Shown here in pieces: positions 25,559 to 34,475 of a stretch of DNA of 64,000 nt (positions within the stretch are counted from its first letter, which is position 1; every line of letters begins with the position of its first letter). A program made the position numbers and the translations under genes. The notes under the pieces were generated by a model that saw nothing but the letters and a program-made list of their open reading frames with translations, did no database searches and was not told the DNA's origin. The DNA lies in NCBI RefSeq assembly GCF_000317895.1, contig NC_019567.1:3924595-3988594 (forward strand), in the 5' to 3' direction. The stretch comes from Bdellovibrio bacteriovorus str. Tiberius (GTDB lineage Bacteria > Bdellovibrionota > Bdellovibrionia > Bdellovibrionales > Bdellovibrionaceae).

Positions 25559-26062
25559 ATGAACATGAAACCTCTGAACAACTCCGGTATGACTCTTGTT
25601 GAAGTTCTGGTCGCCATCGCCATTTCCCTGATCAGCTTGACCGTACTGATGCAGCTGACTCTTTCCAATCGCACGCACAAATCCGAAGTGGATCGATCGA
25701 TTGTTTTAAAAGAGATTCTGACCAACAACGCCATCGAACTTAAAGGACGCGCGGTCACGGACATTCCCCTGCCGGGAAATTGCATCGTGCGCACGTATAA
25801 TTACCAGACTGAATTTCAAAGCGAAGTGACTCAGGCCGGAAGCCCGCCGCTGTGTGGTCTTGCGGAACCGTCCAAAGACACCATTCAGGTGGTGTGGGAG
25901 GTAGAACCCGCCACCAGCATCAATGCGGATTTCAGTTCGCCGTCCCTGAAGCTTCCCAAATATTCCAACACTCTTAAAAAAGTGACCCTGCATGTGCGCG
26001 GATATTCCAGCGGAGCCGGAGCCCGCCTGATTCACAATCAGGTGACTCTGTTTAAACGATGA
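25559..26062 (+). CDS. type IV prepilin-like protein (PilV type)
   Basis: 167 aa with a class III signal: short basic leader, then the prepilin peptidase site G/MTLVEVLVA with Glu at +5 and a hydrophobic helix to about residue 35. The remainder is a small globular pilin head with two cysteines. The ATG follows the previous stop with no gap. It overlaps the next gene by four bases, so it belongs to the same operon. Likely a minor pilin or pseudopilin that primes or tips a pilus or secretion pseudopilus. Confidence 0.8.
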   Translation: MNMKPLNNSGMTLVEVLVAIAISLISLTVLMQLTLSNRTHKSEVDRSIVLKEILTNNAIELKGRAVTDIPLPGNCIVRTYNYQTEFQSEVTQAGSPPLCGLAEPSKDTIQVVWEVEPATSINADFSSPSLKLPKYSNTLKKVTLHVRGYSSGAGARLIHNQVTLFKR

Positions 26063-27138
26063 AGAAAAATTCAGGCTTCTCCGTCATGGAGCTTCTGCTG
26101 GCCGTTAGTATTTCCACGATGGTCATCGGGATTGTGACCTATCTGATTCACAATTTCTTTTCTGAACAGCGCAATCTGGAGGTATGGTCCGGCGGACAGC
26201 TTGAAATGTCGATGGCCTTAAAAAATGCCGAGGGCGACATCCGCAACGTCATTCGTTTTGATCCGGTGGAAAATCTGACTTCGGCTTCCAGCATTGCCTA
26301 TTTCGGACTGACCTCCCTGACTCCCGGGCTTGAACCTTCGGTGTGCCTGAACGATGCCACGGGTTCGGTCATCCGCTACACCACTTTAGATCGAAAGCAG
26401 CGTTCTGAACGTGTGCTTCGCGCCTGGTCTGAACTGGCGGACGTGAATAAAACCGGCAGCTCCCATGAACTGCGCTTAACCGCCGATGCCACCACCAGTT
26501 CCATGTTCGGCACCTCCAAGTCGCCGCGTGAGATTGTTCTGGTCGATGCCGATCGCCGGTACATCCGCCGCTACAAGGTGTCCACCCACACCATGCGTTT
26601 GGGTGCGACCCTGGATCCTTACGATGACCAGTCACGGATTGACTCGGCCGGAAATCCCATCAAGTTTGATTATGTGAGCGTGATTTTAAAATCCCCGCCC
26701 ACGGCCAACGGCAGCAGCATCACTCCGAAAACCTCGGTCTTTATCACCGGGACGGAAGTGTATTCGTCCAACACTTATTATCTGTGTTTGCGAAAGAGCG
26801 ATCGCAGTCTGATCAAACTTGATGAAAACACCCGGGCTGAAACCGTGCTTTTACAAAACCCGCACGTGGACTTCACCATCAATTCATTCAAGATCGGATA
26901 CTTGGCCACCAAGTCCGGCCTGCGGGTGGAACCGGCGAATTTCATCCCGGACATGCTTAATGCGGCTAACAATGTCTGCTTTAATACGGTGCTCTTTGAT
27001 CTGAAACTGGACGCCTCAGAAAGTTATATGAAAAGGAACCAGGGCCAGACCGTCGGGGATATCAAAACCAACATCAGCCGCCAGCGCACAGTCTTTTCCC
27101 AGAATTTGAATTTAAAACGACCGCTCAGTTGCCAGTAA
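26059..27138 (+). CDS. type IV prepilin-like protein (PilW type)
   Basis: 359 aa with the prepilin site G/FSVMELLLAV and a following hydrophobic helix (about 8-30), then a beta-rich head of about 320 residues, the size range of PilW minor pilins. It is the last gene of the three-gene operon; a strong terminator follows. With the PilX-like and PilV-like proteins it would form a tip or priming complex. No pilus motor genes are nearby, so the system it serves is unknown. Confidence 0.78.
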   Translation: MKKNSGFSVMELLLAVSISTMVIGIVTYLIHNFFSEQRNLEVWSGGQLEMSMALKNAEGDIRNVIRFDPVENLTSASSIAYFGLTSLTPGLEPSVCLNDATGSVIRYTTLDRKQRSERVLRAWSELADVNKTGSSHELRLTADATTSSMFGTSKSPREIVLVDADRRYIRRYKVSTHTMRLGATLDPYDDQSRIDSAGNPIKFDYVSVILKSPPTANGSSITPKTSVFITGTEVYSSNTYYLCLRKSDRSLIKLDENTRAETVLLQNPHVDFTINSFKIGYLATKSGLRVEPANFIPDMLNAANNVCFNTVLFDLKLDASESYMKRNQGQTVGDIKTNISRQRTVFSQNLNLKRPLSCQ

Positions 27139-27155
27139 TTAAGGCATCTGAAAAA

Positions 27156-27190
27156 AGAAAAAGGGCTGATCACTCAGCCCTTTTTTATTG
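27156..27190. terminator. bidirectional terminator between pilin operon and HTH gene
   Basis: GGGCTGA (27163-27169) and TCAGCCC (27174-27180) with a 4-base loop, A-rich on the left and TTTTTT on the right, between convergent genes. Confidence 0.85.
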
Positions 27191-27670
27191 TTTAAAACCT
27201 TTTAGACGGTCATTTTCGGATTCAAGAACACGAACAAGAGTCTTCAGGTCCGTCACTTCTTCCTTCAGATGGAGGATTTGCTCCTCTTTTTCATGAAGGA
27301 TTTGGGTGTAGGCCTTTTTGAGCTCATTCAGCAGCTTGTTGGCCGCTGTCAGGATGGGCTCATCATTTTTCACCTTTACCACTTTGTCGGCAAGGTCTGC
27401 GGTCTTTGTTTCGTCCTTTGAAGTGGCCATTTCATAACCTTTCATCATTCCTTGATGAGCACCCACCAAAGCCAGGTCGCTTTCTTGGGAGGGGCGATGT
27501 ACTCTTTGATGGGTACCCATCGGTTCGTCCATGATGAAGTACTTGCCGTCTTCAAAGCGGAATTTAATGTCGTCGGCTTTGATTCGTCGGCGGAGGGTAC
27601 TCACACTAATTTTGTATTTAGTAGAGTAGTCCGTTAGCGGTAACCAAGAACCGTAGCTCTCAACGTTCAT
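27185..27670 (-). CDS. small HTH protein with C-terminal coiled coil (putative DNA-binding regulator)
   Basis: 161 aa. Residues about 10-45 (LTDYSTKYKISVSTLRRRIK followed by a short beta-hairpin ending GKYFIMDEP) look like an excisionase/MerR-type helix-turn-helix. Residues about 100-160 are a long heptad-rich coiled coil (LHEKEEQILHLKEEV), suggesting dimerisation. The linker is hydrophilic. ATG 27670 has GAGGA upstream. The gene is divergent from the patatin gene across a repeat-rich region, and one arm of an inverted repeat overlaps its own predicted -10, which would suit autoregulation. The DNA-binding role is inferred. Confidence 0.7.
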   Translation of the reverse strand: MNVESYGSWLPLTDYSTKYKISVSTLRRRIKADDIKFRFEDGKYFIMDEPMGTHQRVHRPSQESDLALVGAHQGMMKGYEMATSKDETKTADLADKVVKVKNDEPILTAANKLLNELKKAYTQILHEKEEQILHLKEEVTDLKTLVRVLESENDRLKGFKQ

Positions 27671-27751
27671 TAAATCCTCTTATACTTTCTGCCTCGGTGG
27701 CGCCGAAGCTTCAGTAGCTCGCCTTTGGGATAGGTGGTATCCTTACTCAGC

Positions 27752-27884
27752 TTGCGTAGTCAACATTATCACAGGACTTCAGTCTGTCAAATTTTGTGTG
27801 AACACTTACTCAAATTCAACTAAATTCAGGACCTTGATCTGGTTAATCATTGCCTATTCACTGGACCAAAGTCTGACTACGCAA
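27752..27884. repeat. separated 11-bp inverted repeat between divergent genes
   Basis: TTGCGTAGTCA (27752-27762) and its exact complement TGACTACGCAA (27874-27884) lie 111 bases apart in the intergenic region of the HTH gene and the patatin gene. The left arm overlaps the start-site region of the predicted minus-strand promoter. This arrangement fits a pair of operators or a DNA loop. Confidence 0.6.
27763..27790 (-). promoter_or_regulatory. predicted promoter of the HTH gene
   Basis: On the minus strand a perfect -35 TTGACA (27785-27790) is followed after 16 bases by TAATGT (27763-27768). The start site would fall near 27756, inside the left arm of the inverted repeat. Confidence 0.5.
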
Positions 27885-27944
27885 CCCTAAGTCATGGATT
27901 TCTGGTAGAATAAAAGAATTCTTTGCTCCTTTTGACCAAAGACT
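27864..27944 (+). repeat. direct repeats in the patatin promoter region
   Basis: GACCAAAGTCT (27864-27874) and GACCAAAGACT (27934-27944) match at 10 of 11 positions, 70 bases apart. The second lies between the proposed -35 and -10 of the patatin promoter, a typical place for a repressor site. Confidence 0.45.
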
Positions 27945-27951
27945 CGATAAT
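27923..27951 (+). promoter_or_regulatory. predicted promoter of the patatin-like gene
   Basis: TTGCTC (27923-27928), 17 bases, then GATAAT (27946-27951). The start site would be only about seven bases before the ATG at 27965, so the message would be nearly leaderless, matching the lack of an SD. Confidence 0.4.
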
Positions 27952-27964
27952 TTAAATTAACCAT

Positions 27965-29164
27965 ATGCGTATTAGAGATAAAAAGAAAGTGGCCCTGGTT
28001 TTAAGTGGTGGAGGCATCAAAGCCGCCGCCTTCCACATCGGGGTTTGCTTGGCCCTTCAAGAAAAGGGATTCAAATTTGCCGGCGGCACCAAAGAGATGG
28101 TGCGTCAGAACTTCGGGTCCGACGACCCGATGACGATCCGTCTTTATGTCGGGTCCAGCGCCGGGGCGTTTGTCGCTTCGGTTCTTGCCGCTGGTTATCC
28201 AGTGGAATCTTTGATCAACGCTTTCCAAGTCGGTTCGGGCTCTGATCCCACGTTTGATAAATCCGACCTTCGTTATTTAAAGCCGATTTCTTACCGCAGC
28301 CTGTTTAACTTAAACTCTTCCGGCCTGATGAAGTTCATCCCGCGTTCGATCATGGAAAAAGCCCTGGTCACCGGGGGCCTTGAATCCATTTTAAAAAACG
28401 GCCTGAAGCTAAACGGTCTATTTTCAACCAAAGGGATCGAAAACTACCTGCGCAAAGAAGTTCTGGTCGACAATGACTTTGCCCGTTTGGGGGTTGAGCT
28501 TTTCATCATCGGAACCCAGCTGAACCACACCCGTAAGGCCATCTTCGGGAATTTCCCCGAATCATTCAAAACCGACACCACCAAGTACATCAACTATGCG
28601 ACCATCAGTGATGCGGTGGCTTGTTCGACGGCTTTGCCTCCGGTGTTTTCCCCGTACGGAATCAAACGCCCGGACGGTAAAGAGATCTTCTATTATGATG
28701 GCGAGATTCGCGACACGCTTTCCACCCACGTGGCGGCGGACTATGGCGCTGATCTGGTGATTTCCTCATATTCCATTCAGCCTTATCACTACACCAAAGA
28801 GATGGGCTCGCTTCATGACTATGGTATTCCGCTGATTGCCAATCAGGCGCTTTACCAGGTGGTGCAGCAAAAGATCACCCGTCATATCCAGTATAAAAAC
28901 GACATCCGCGGTATCTACAATGCGGTCGATGGTTACTTCAAGCAGCAAAACTTGCCCGGCGAACACCGGGACAAGATCCTTGAAATCATTAGGAATCGTG
29001 TGAACTATCGTCCGGAAGTGGATTACATCTATGTGGCTCCACGCCCACAGAACTATGAGATGTTCTTTGTTGATCACTTCAGCTTGAATCCGGAAATCCT
29101 GGCGCGCATCGTGCGCATCGGTTTCAAGTCCGGGATCAATGCCCTTCGCCAGCACGATATTTAA
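27965..29164 (+). CDS. patatin-like phospholipase
   Basis: 399 aa with the patatin catalytic dyad. The oxyanion loop SGGGIKAAAFHIG starts at residue 14, the nucleophile Ser is about 65 in GSSAGAF, and the Asp is about 245 in YDGEIRD. Members hydrolyse acyl chains from phospholipids or other lipids; many bacterial ones are secreted effectors. No signal peptide is visible, so export, if any, would be by another route. It is monocistronic; its TAA shares the sequence TTAA with the stop of the convergent transglutaminase gene. A use in prey membrane breakdown or in the cell's own lipid turnover is speculation. Confidence 0.87.
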   Translation: MRIRDKKKVALVLSGGGIKAAAFHIGVCLALQEKGFKFAGGTKEMVRQNFGSDDPMTIRLYVGSSAGAFVASVLAAGYPVESLINAFQVGSGSDPTFDKSDLRYLKPISYRSLFNLNSSGLMKFIPRSIMEKALVTGGLESILKNGLKLNGLFSTKGIENYLRKEVLVDNDFARLGVELFIIGTQLNHTRKAIFGNFPESFKTDTTKYINYATISDAVACSTALPPVFSPYGIKRPDGKEIFYYDGEIRDTLSTHVAADYGADLVISSYSIQPYHYTKEMGSLHDYGIPLIANQALYQVVQQKITRHIQYKNDIRGIYNAVDGYFKQQNLPGEHRDKILEIIRNRVNYRPEVDYIYVAPRPQNYEMFFVDHFSLNPEILARIVRIGFKSGINALRQHDI

Positions 29165-31095
29165 TTCCGGCTGGCCTCTTTCCATTCAGCCAAGATCTTG
29201 GATCCTTCCCCGGAAAGATCCTTTTTCGCGTAAGCCTTCCGGTCATAGTAGTCACTGACCTTGCTTAAGATGACTTTCTTCGAAGGATGCTCTTTCCCCA
29301 AACGATCCAGATACTGCAACGGGGTTTCGGCGTCTTGCGGGAAAGTTTCCTGTTTTTTACCCCAGCTTAAAACCGCGTGATACAGAACTTGTTCTTCGCT
29401 CAGTAAACCTTTGTTTCTGAAAAGACTGCGGAAAATCAGAACACACAGGACCACCACGAAGATCAAACCCACCACCAGCTGCAACTTCAAATCAGTCAGG
29501 CTTTGCCAGAAGCTTTTTTGTGAAGTGCGATCGAAGTCGACCAGGAAGTAGGTCCATCGATAGTTCAGATCATCCATCAAAAAACCCACGCGGTCCCACA
29601 ACGTGATGCCATCGCCCGTTTTTGGGCGCCATTGGATATCCCGGGCAAAGACCTTTTGGTCTTCTTCGGACAGATTGAAGAAATCTTCGGCTCCGATCAC
29701 CAAACGTAACGGCGCCACCCATTGAGTGGGATCCACCCGCTGCCAGCGGCCGTTGTTGAAAATTTCAACCCAGGCGTGGGCATCGCGCTGACTGACCCGC
29801 CAGAACTCCCCCATCGGATTATATCTGCCACCCTGATAACCCACGATCACCCGGGCCGGAATCCCCAAAGCCCTGGCAAGGGTCGCGTAACTGCCGGCAA
29901 AGTGTTCACAAAAACCGCGTTTTCGATAAAACAAAAATGATTCAAGTTCATTCGCGCCACCATAGGCACCGGGATTCAAAGTATAAGTAAAATCATTTCC
30001 CTGATAAAACGCCTGCAAGGCTTCAATCCTTGCCGCCGGTGTTGGGTGCTTTTCTTTGGTGGTGGTCACCCAGTCGGCCACCTGCCCGCGCAGCTCCGGA
30101 ATTTTAAGATACTCTTCATCCGGAATCTGGCGATCGGTGAAGCTTTCATTCCAGCGCCCACGATACACGGTGGTGGTCATCAAAGGTCTGGCACTGCGAA
30201 ACACCGAAGCGTTCAGTGAAAATGAATTTCCAATTTCAAGCTGCACCTGTTCGGTGCCCTCAAGCACGAACAAGAAAGTATTCGCATGGGGTTCCAGCGC
30301 GACTTCATAGTGCCTGTCAGCGGGTTTATCATTTTCAGCCTCACTGCGCGGTTTGACCCCGAGCATTCCCGGTCGCCAGCTTAAACCCCGGGAATTCACC
30401 AGCACCGATCCGCGCCAGTAAAGTTCCTGGCTCGAATTTATCGGCAAATCAGAAAGCTTCGCACGAAACACCATGTTGGCCACGCCCGCAAGTTCGGCCA
30501 CCCGTCCGGGATTTAATTCTTCACTAAAGCCAATCTGCCCCGTGGCTTCACCCCGCGACATCGCCCACGGAAGCACGAATCTGGGAAACGCAAAAAACAA
30601 CACCACCGCACCCGGAACTGAGAGCGCAAAGACCTTTAATAAAATCTTTCCACGCTGTGGAAGCTCCGGCGACAACAGTGAATACCAAAGACCCGCAAAC
30701 GCCAGGCCCGAAGGAATGATCCAATAGATATCCAGACTGAATAAAGCCTTGATGGAGATCAGAACAAAACCCAAAAGCACCAGGAAACGATGATCCCGTT
30801 CGTTTTCATAATCCATCACCCGCAAGGCGGAAAGACCCAGCAGGAATGTGTACGAAGGATCCTGACCGATCAGTGTCCGGTACTGCACCAGAATCTGCGC
30901 CAGCAAAAGCACACTTAATCCGCCCGTCACTTTGCGCGAAAGATTTTTCCAGTGAAGTTTTTCAACTCCCCACTTCCAGACCAAAAGGCCCAGCGAAAAC
31001 AACGCCACCCACGGGGACACTTCCAGCCCCACCATCACCATTGCGGTGATAAATGAAAATGCCAGGGAGGTTTGGGCGAAGAACTGCCTTTTCAT
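29161..31095 (-). CDS. TgpA-like membrane transglutaminase (DUF3488 / transglutaminase core / DUF4129)
   Basis: 644 aa from ATG 31095, which overlaps the DUF58 stop (ATGA); an upstream in-frame start at 31137 is unlikely. The N-terminal third has about five to six membrane helices. The periplasmic transglutaminase-like domain follows, with Cys in RKRGFCEHFAGSYATLAR, His in DAHAWVEIF and Asp in RVDPTQWV. Then come one more membrane helix near residue 545 and a short cytoplasmic DUF4129-like tail. The family member in Pseudomonas (TgpA) has transglutaminase activity; the substrate here is unknown. It belongs to a three-gene MoxR-DUF58-TgpA module. Confidence 0.88.
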   Translation of the reverse strand: MKRQFFAQTSLAFSFITAMVMVGLEVSPWVALFSLGLLVWKWGVEKLHWKNLSRKVTGGLSVLLLAQILVQYRTLIGQDPSYTFLLGLSALRVMDYENERDHRFLVLLGFVLISIKALFSLDIYWIIPSGLAFAGLWYSLLSPELPQRGKILLKVFALSVPGAVVLFFAFPRFVLPWAMSRGEATGQIGFSEELNPGRVAELAGVANMVFRAKLSDLPINSSQELYWRGSVLVNSRGLSWRPGMLGVKPRSEAENDKPADRHYEVALEPHANTFLFVLEGTEQVQLEIGNSFSLNASVFRSARPLMTTTVYRGRWNESFTDRQIPDEEYLKIPELRGQVADWVTTTKEKHPTPAARIEALQAFYQGNDFTYTLNPGAYGGANELESFLFYRKRGFCEHFAGSYATLARALGIPARVIVGYQGGRYNPMGEFWRVSQRDAHAWVEIFNNGRWQRVDPTQWVAPLRLVIGAEDFFNLSEEDQKVFARDIQWRPKTGDGITLWDRVGFLMDDLNYRWTYFLVDFDRTSQKSFWQSLTDLKLQLVVGLIFVVVLCVLIFRSLFRNKGLLSEEQVLYHAVLSWGKKQETFPQDAETPLQYLDRLGKEHPSKKVILSKVSDYYDRKAYAKKDLSGEGSKILAEWKEASRN

Positions 31096-32036
31096 GACAA
31101 GGCCTCGGTCTGCGCAAGCGCCAGCAACATCAGACACTCTTCACGGTGATGCGGGCCCTTGTTTTGTTTGATCTCTTGCGGACCGATACTTAATGAATAC
31201 TGAAAGCCCTGTCGTTCAGCTTCATCCACCCACAGGCACAACTGACTGATGCGGGCCTCACCGTCCGACAGGTTTTCCGTCTGCTCCCAGTTGAAATGCA
31301 AAGCGGGTTTTTCAGGCTCTTCATAATTTTTCACCAGCAGATCCTGCCGGCGCGCACTGGCGCGCCAGTCGATACGACTGAGTGAATCCGCGCTTTGAAA
31401 ACGGCGATGATCACGAAATAAACCCGTGGCCTGCTGCCCTTCTCCGGCCACCGCATCGGTGGGGAATTGTTTTTCACCCAAACGTGCCGGATACACCAAC
31501 ACGGAATCCTGAGAGGTCATGTATTTCCACGCCCGTAAAAGTCCAAAGGGATAACTGCTTTGTAAAGTGATGCGCGGAAGTTTCACCCAGCCTCGTTTGC
31601 CGGGGCGATAGGGAATTTGCAGATCCCCGTGGGACAACGGCTTGATTGAAGTTTTACGAAGGGTGTTTTTATCTTTACCCAACACTGCTTCCACATCCCA
31701 GGCCGGAGTCACGGATGGGTTTTCCAATGAAATTCGCAGCAGTCCTTCTTCACCTGAAAAAAGCTCTTCGTTTTCAAGTCCCTCGACCTGCACGACATCC
31801 ATGTTTTTATTGGTCAGAAGAATCCCGGTGAATGCGACCGAGATCAGAAAGAACACGAAAATATAAATCAGATTGTTCGCATACCCCACCGCCAAAAAGA
31901 ACAGCGTCAGGGCCATGGCCCCAAACGCCATGCCGAATCCGGATGGCATAATATAGGTTCTTTTCTTTTTCTTAAACAGGGACTGGAGTCGCTTTTTGAA
32001 GGGCATGGGCCCACTCACGACCTCGTTTGATGCCAT
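31092..32036 (-). CDS. DUF58-domain membrane protein
   Basis: 314 aa with two membrane helices near residues 35-80, a beta-rich extracytoplasmic or cytosolic segment, then the DUF58 signature FRDHRRFQSADSLSRIDWRA around residue 210. DUF58 proteins are standard partners of MoxR ATPases and are linked to vWA-like folds. ATG 32036 has a strong SD (GGGAGGAA), so the gene starts 65 bases inside the end of the MoxR gene. A later ATG at 32006 has a weaker SD. Confidence 0.87.
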   Translation of the reverse strand: MASNEVVSGPMPFKKRLQSLFKKKKRTYIMPSGFGMAFGAMALTLFFLAVGYANNLIYIFVFFLISVAFTGILLTNKNMDVVQVEGLENEELFSGEEGLLRISLENPSVTPAWDVEAVLGKDKNTLRKTSIKPLSHGDLQIPYRPGKRGWVKLPRITLQSSYPFGLLRAWKYMTSQDSVLVYPARLGEKQFPTDAVAGEGQQATGLFRDHRRFQSADSLSRIDWRASARRQDLLVKNYEEPEKPALHFNWEQTENLSDGEARISQLCLWVDEAERQGFQYSLSIGPQEIKQNKGPHHREECLMLLALAQTEALS

Positions 32037-32886
32037 GATTTCCTCCCAGTCGGTGTCCTAGTACCGGAACCAGAACCTGTTGAACATCATCGGGACGAAC
32101 ATAGTCACGTCCCTCTAAGAACGCCCACGCTTTCGCGGCCCGCACCAAAGCCATGCCGGCGCGGGTGGAAAGTGGAGCCCCTTCAAATCCCGCACGGCGG
32201 GAACGCTCTAAGATCTCGGCAATGTATCCGGCCACCACCGGCGACACGGTCACGGTTTGCACTGAAGACAAAGCCGTTTCAATTTCGCCATCACTGAACA
32301 ATGCAGAAATTTTCTGCAGTCTTCCGCGCGGATCTTCCCCTTGCAGCAGACGCACTTCGGTTTCTTTGGAAGCGTGATGCAGTTCCAAGCTCATCAGGAA
32401 ACGATCCAGCTGACTTTCCGGCAGCGGGAAGGTGCCGGTTTGCTGATGCGGATTCTGGGTGGCAATTACATAGAATGGTTTTGGCAAAGGCCACGTGGTG
32501 CCGTCGACGGACACTTCACCTTCTTCCATCGCCTGCAACAGCGCACTTTGGGTGCGGGGGCTTGCCCGGTTTAATTCATCGGCCATCACCATCTGGGAAA
32601 ACAAAGGCCCCGGATGAAACACAAATTTCTGTTCTTGCGGATGAAACACCTGACCACCGATCGCATCGGCAGGCAGCAGATCAATGGTGAATTGAATGCG
32701 GCGGGTTTTTAAGCCGGTCAGTTTACCCAGCACTTGCACCAGAGTGGTTTTACCCACACCCGGAAGATCTTCGATCAGCAGATGTCCACCGGCCAGCAGA
32801 CAGGTCATGGCCAGACGGATTTCCACATTCTTATCCAGGACAACTTTCGAGGCTTCAGAAATCAGATCGTGAAACTTGGTGTTCAT
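31972..32886 (-). CDS. MoxR-family AAA+ ATPase
   Basis: 304 aa. Walker A is LPGVGKTTL (about residues 42-50), Walker B VMADELNRASPRTQSALLQAMEE, sensor ATQNPHQQTGTFPLPESQLDRF, and the lid domain ends with RPDDVQQVL. MoxR ATPases act as chaperones that assemble or activate partner complexes; here DUF58 and the transglutaminase are the likely partners. ATG 32886 matches family N-termini but lacks a clear SD; an in-frame start at 32958 lies in the terminator of the nuo operon and is rejected. Confidence 0.9.
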   Translation of the reverse strand: MNTKFHDLISEASKVVLDKNVEIRLAMTCLLAGGHLLIEDLPGVGKTTLVQVLGKLTGLKTRRIQFTIDLLPADAIGGQVFHPQEQKFVFHPGPLFSQMVMADELNRASPRTQSALLQAMEEGEVSVDGTTWPLPKPFYVIATQNPHQQTGTFPLPESQLDRFLMSLELHHASKETEVRLLQGEDPRGRLQKISALFSDGEIETALSSVQTVTVSPVVAGYIAEILERSRRAGFEGAPLSTRAGMALVRAAKAWAFLEGRDYVRPDDVQQVLVPVLGHRLGGNHGIKRGREWAHALQKATPVPV

Positions 32887-32937
32887 AGACTGATAGGATA
32901 AAGGCCGCCGCGGCAGTGACCAACCCTTTTTTGGAAA

Positions 32938-32968
32938 ATAAAAAAGCCCCGGGTTCACCGAGGCTTTA
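32938..32968 (-). terminator. terminator of the nuo operon
   Basis: On the minus strand AAAGCC-T-CGG / CCG-G-GGCTTT form a stem with a 5-base loop followed by TTTTTTATT, between nuoN and the MoxR gene. Confidence 0.8.
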
Positions 32969-33014
32969 ATTATGTCTTATTTTAAGATCCCGCCTTGTTC
33001 ACAAGGCGAAAGTC

Positions 33015-34475
33015 CTACAACAGACTTTTTTCGACAGCAGAGAAGATGGGACCAGATACAAAGCCCATCAAAACAATGGCAAGAGCCATAACCACTGCAG
33101 TCACTGTTGTTGCATTCAAAGAATGACCCGCGATTTCCGCGTTTCCTTCTTTCATGTACATCACAACGATAGGGCGCAGGTAGTAGTAAACACCGATCAC
33201 AGAGTTCAACATACCCCAGATAGCCAGCCACAGAAGGCCTTCACCGATAGCCGCGTTGAACATGTAGAACTTACCGAAGAAACCCAGTGTTGGTGGGATA
33301 CCCGCCAAAGAAAGCAGGAACACCGTCAAACACAGCGCCAGCATCGGACGTTGTTTCGCAAAACCAGCAAGATCATCAATATTCACAATGTGGTTTTCAG
33401 ATTTTTCCAGCATCGCCGCAATCGCAAATGCACCGATCGTCATCAAACCGTAAGCCAGCAGATAGAAGATCACGCCCGACGCACCAAACGCGCCGTTATC
33501 GCTGACACCCGCCGTGATCAAACCCACCATCAGGTAACCGGAGTGAGCCACAGAGGAATAAGCGATCATGCGTTTGAAGTTATTCTGCATGATAGCCGCG
33601 GCATTACCCACGATCATGGTGATAACAGCCATCCACTGAAGGATATCAAACAGCTGATCAGAACCCGTCAAAGACTTCGTTGCAATAATACGCAAGAAAG
33701 CCGCGAAGGAAACTGTTTTCACCGCCGTTGCCATGAAGGCTGTGTGCGGAGTCGGCGCCCCCTGGTAAACGTCCGGAGTCCAAGCGTGGAATGGAGCAAT
33801 CGAAACCTTGAAGCAGAAGCCCAGGATCACGAAAGTCACACCAAACAGGAACAGACGGCTGGTCTGAACAAGTTCAGCAGCGTTGTCCATGAAGCTCAGG
33901 ATGTTTGTGCCACCAGTAGAACCGAAGATGAAAGCCACCCCGTACAGGAACAATGCCGAAGCAAAAGAACCCAGGATGAAGTATTTCAAAGCCGCTTCTT
34001 TGGAAAGTTTTTCCTCGTGGCTCATGGCGATCATCAGGTACAGCGCCAAAGACATCATTTCCAGACCGATGAAGACCATCAACAGATCCACCGCGGAAAC
34101 CAGGATCAACATCCCCACCGCAGAACTCATCGCCAGGAAGATCAGTTCAGAGAACTGCTTGCCGGTTGTCGCCGGATTTTCGTACATCATCACCATCGCG
34201 GCACCCGCACCAGCCAGGGCAATGATACCCATCCACTGCGTGACACCGTCGAAGATCAGACCGTTATTGAAAGCAGTTTTGTCAGAGCCGCCAAAGACCA
34301 CCAACAGCACAACTGCCGCCACGATACCCGTCAAAGCCTGACCCAAAGTGATCAGGGCATGTTGTTCGCGGTTGCCACGAAGAACCTTCATCGTGATTGG
34401 CAGAAGACTTGCCAGGAACAACGCGATCATCGGAGAGATCAACAGAACGTCGCTAAGACCAACATTGATATTCAT
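33015..34475 (-). CDS. nuoN: NADH-quinone oxidoreductase subunit N
   Basis: Antiporter-like membrane subunit of complex I. 486 aa with about 14 hydrophobic helices. It has the conserved core KYFILGSFASALFLYGVAFIFG, the broken-helix region KVSIAPFHAWTPDVYQGAPTP and KRMIAYSSVAHSGYLMVG. The start overlaps the nuoM stop by one base (TAATG) with AAGGGGG upstream. Last gene of the operon. Confidence 0.95.
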   Translation of the reverse strand: MNINVGLSDVLLISPMIALFLASLLPITMKVLRGNREQHALITLGQALTGIVAAVVLLVVFGGSDKTAFNNGLIFDGVTQWMGIIALAGAGAAMVMMYENPATTGKQFSELIFLAMSSAVGMLILVSAVDLLMVFIGLEMMSLALYLMIAMSHEEKLSKEAALKYFILGSFASALFLYGVAFIFGSTGGTNILSFMDNAAELVQTSRLFLFGVTFVILGFCFKVSIAPFHAWTPDVYQGAPTPHTAFMATAVKTVSFAAFLRIIATKSLTGSDQLFDILQWMAVITMIVGNAAAIMQNNFKRMIAYSSVAHSGYLMVGLITAGVSDNGAFGASGVIFYLLAYGLMTIGAFAIAAMLEKSENHIVNIDDLAGFAKQRPMLALCLTVFLLSLAGIPPTLGFFGKFYMFNAAIGEGLLWLAIWGMLNSVIGVYYYLRPIVVMYMKEGNAEIAGHSLNATTVTAVVMALAIVLMGFVSGPIFSAVEKSLL

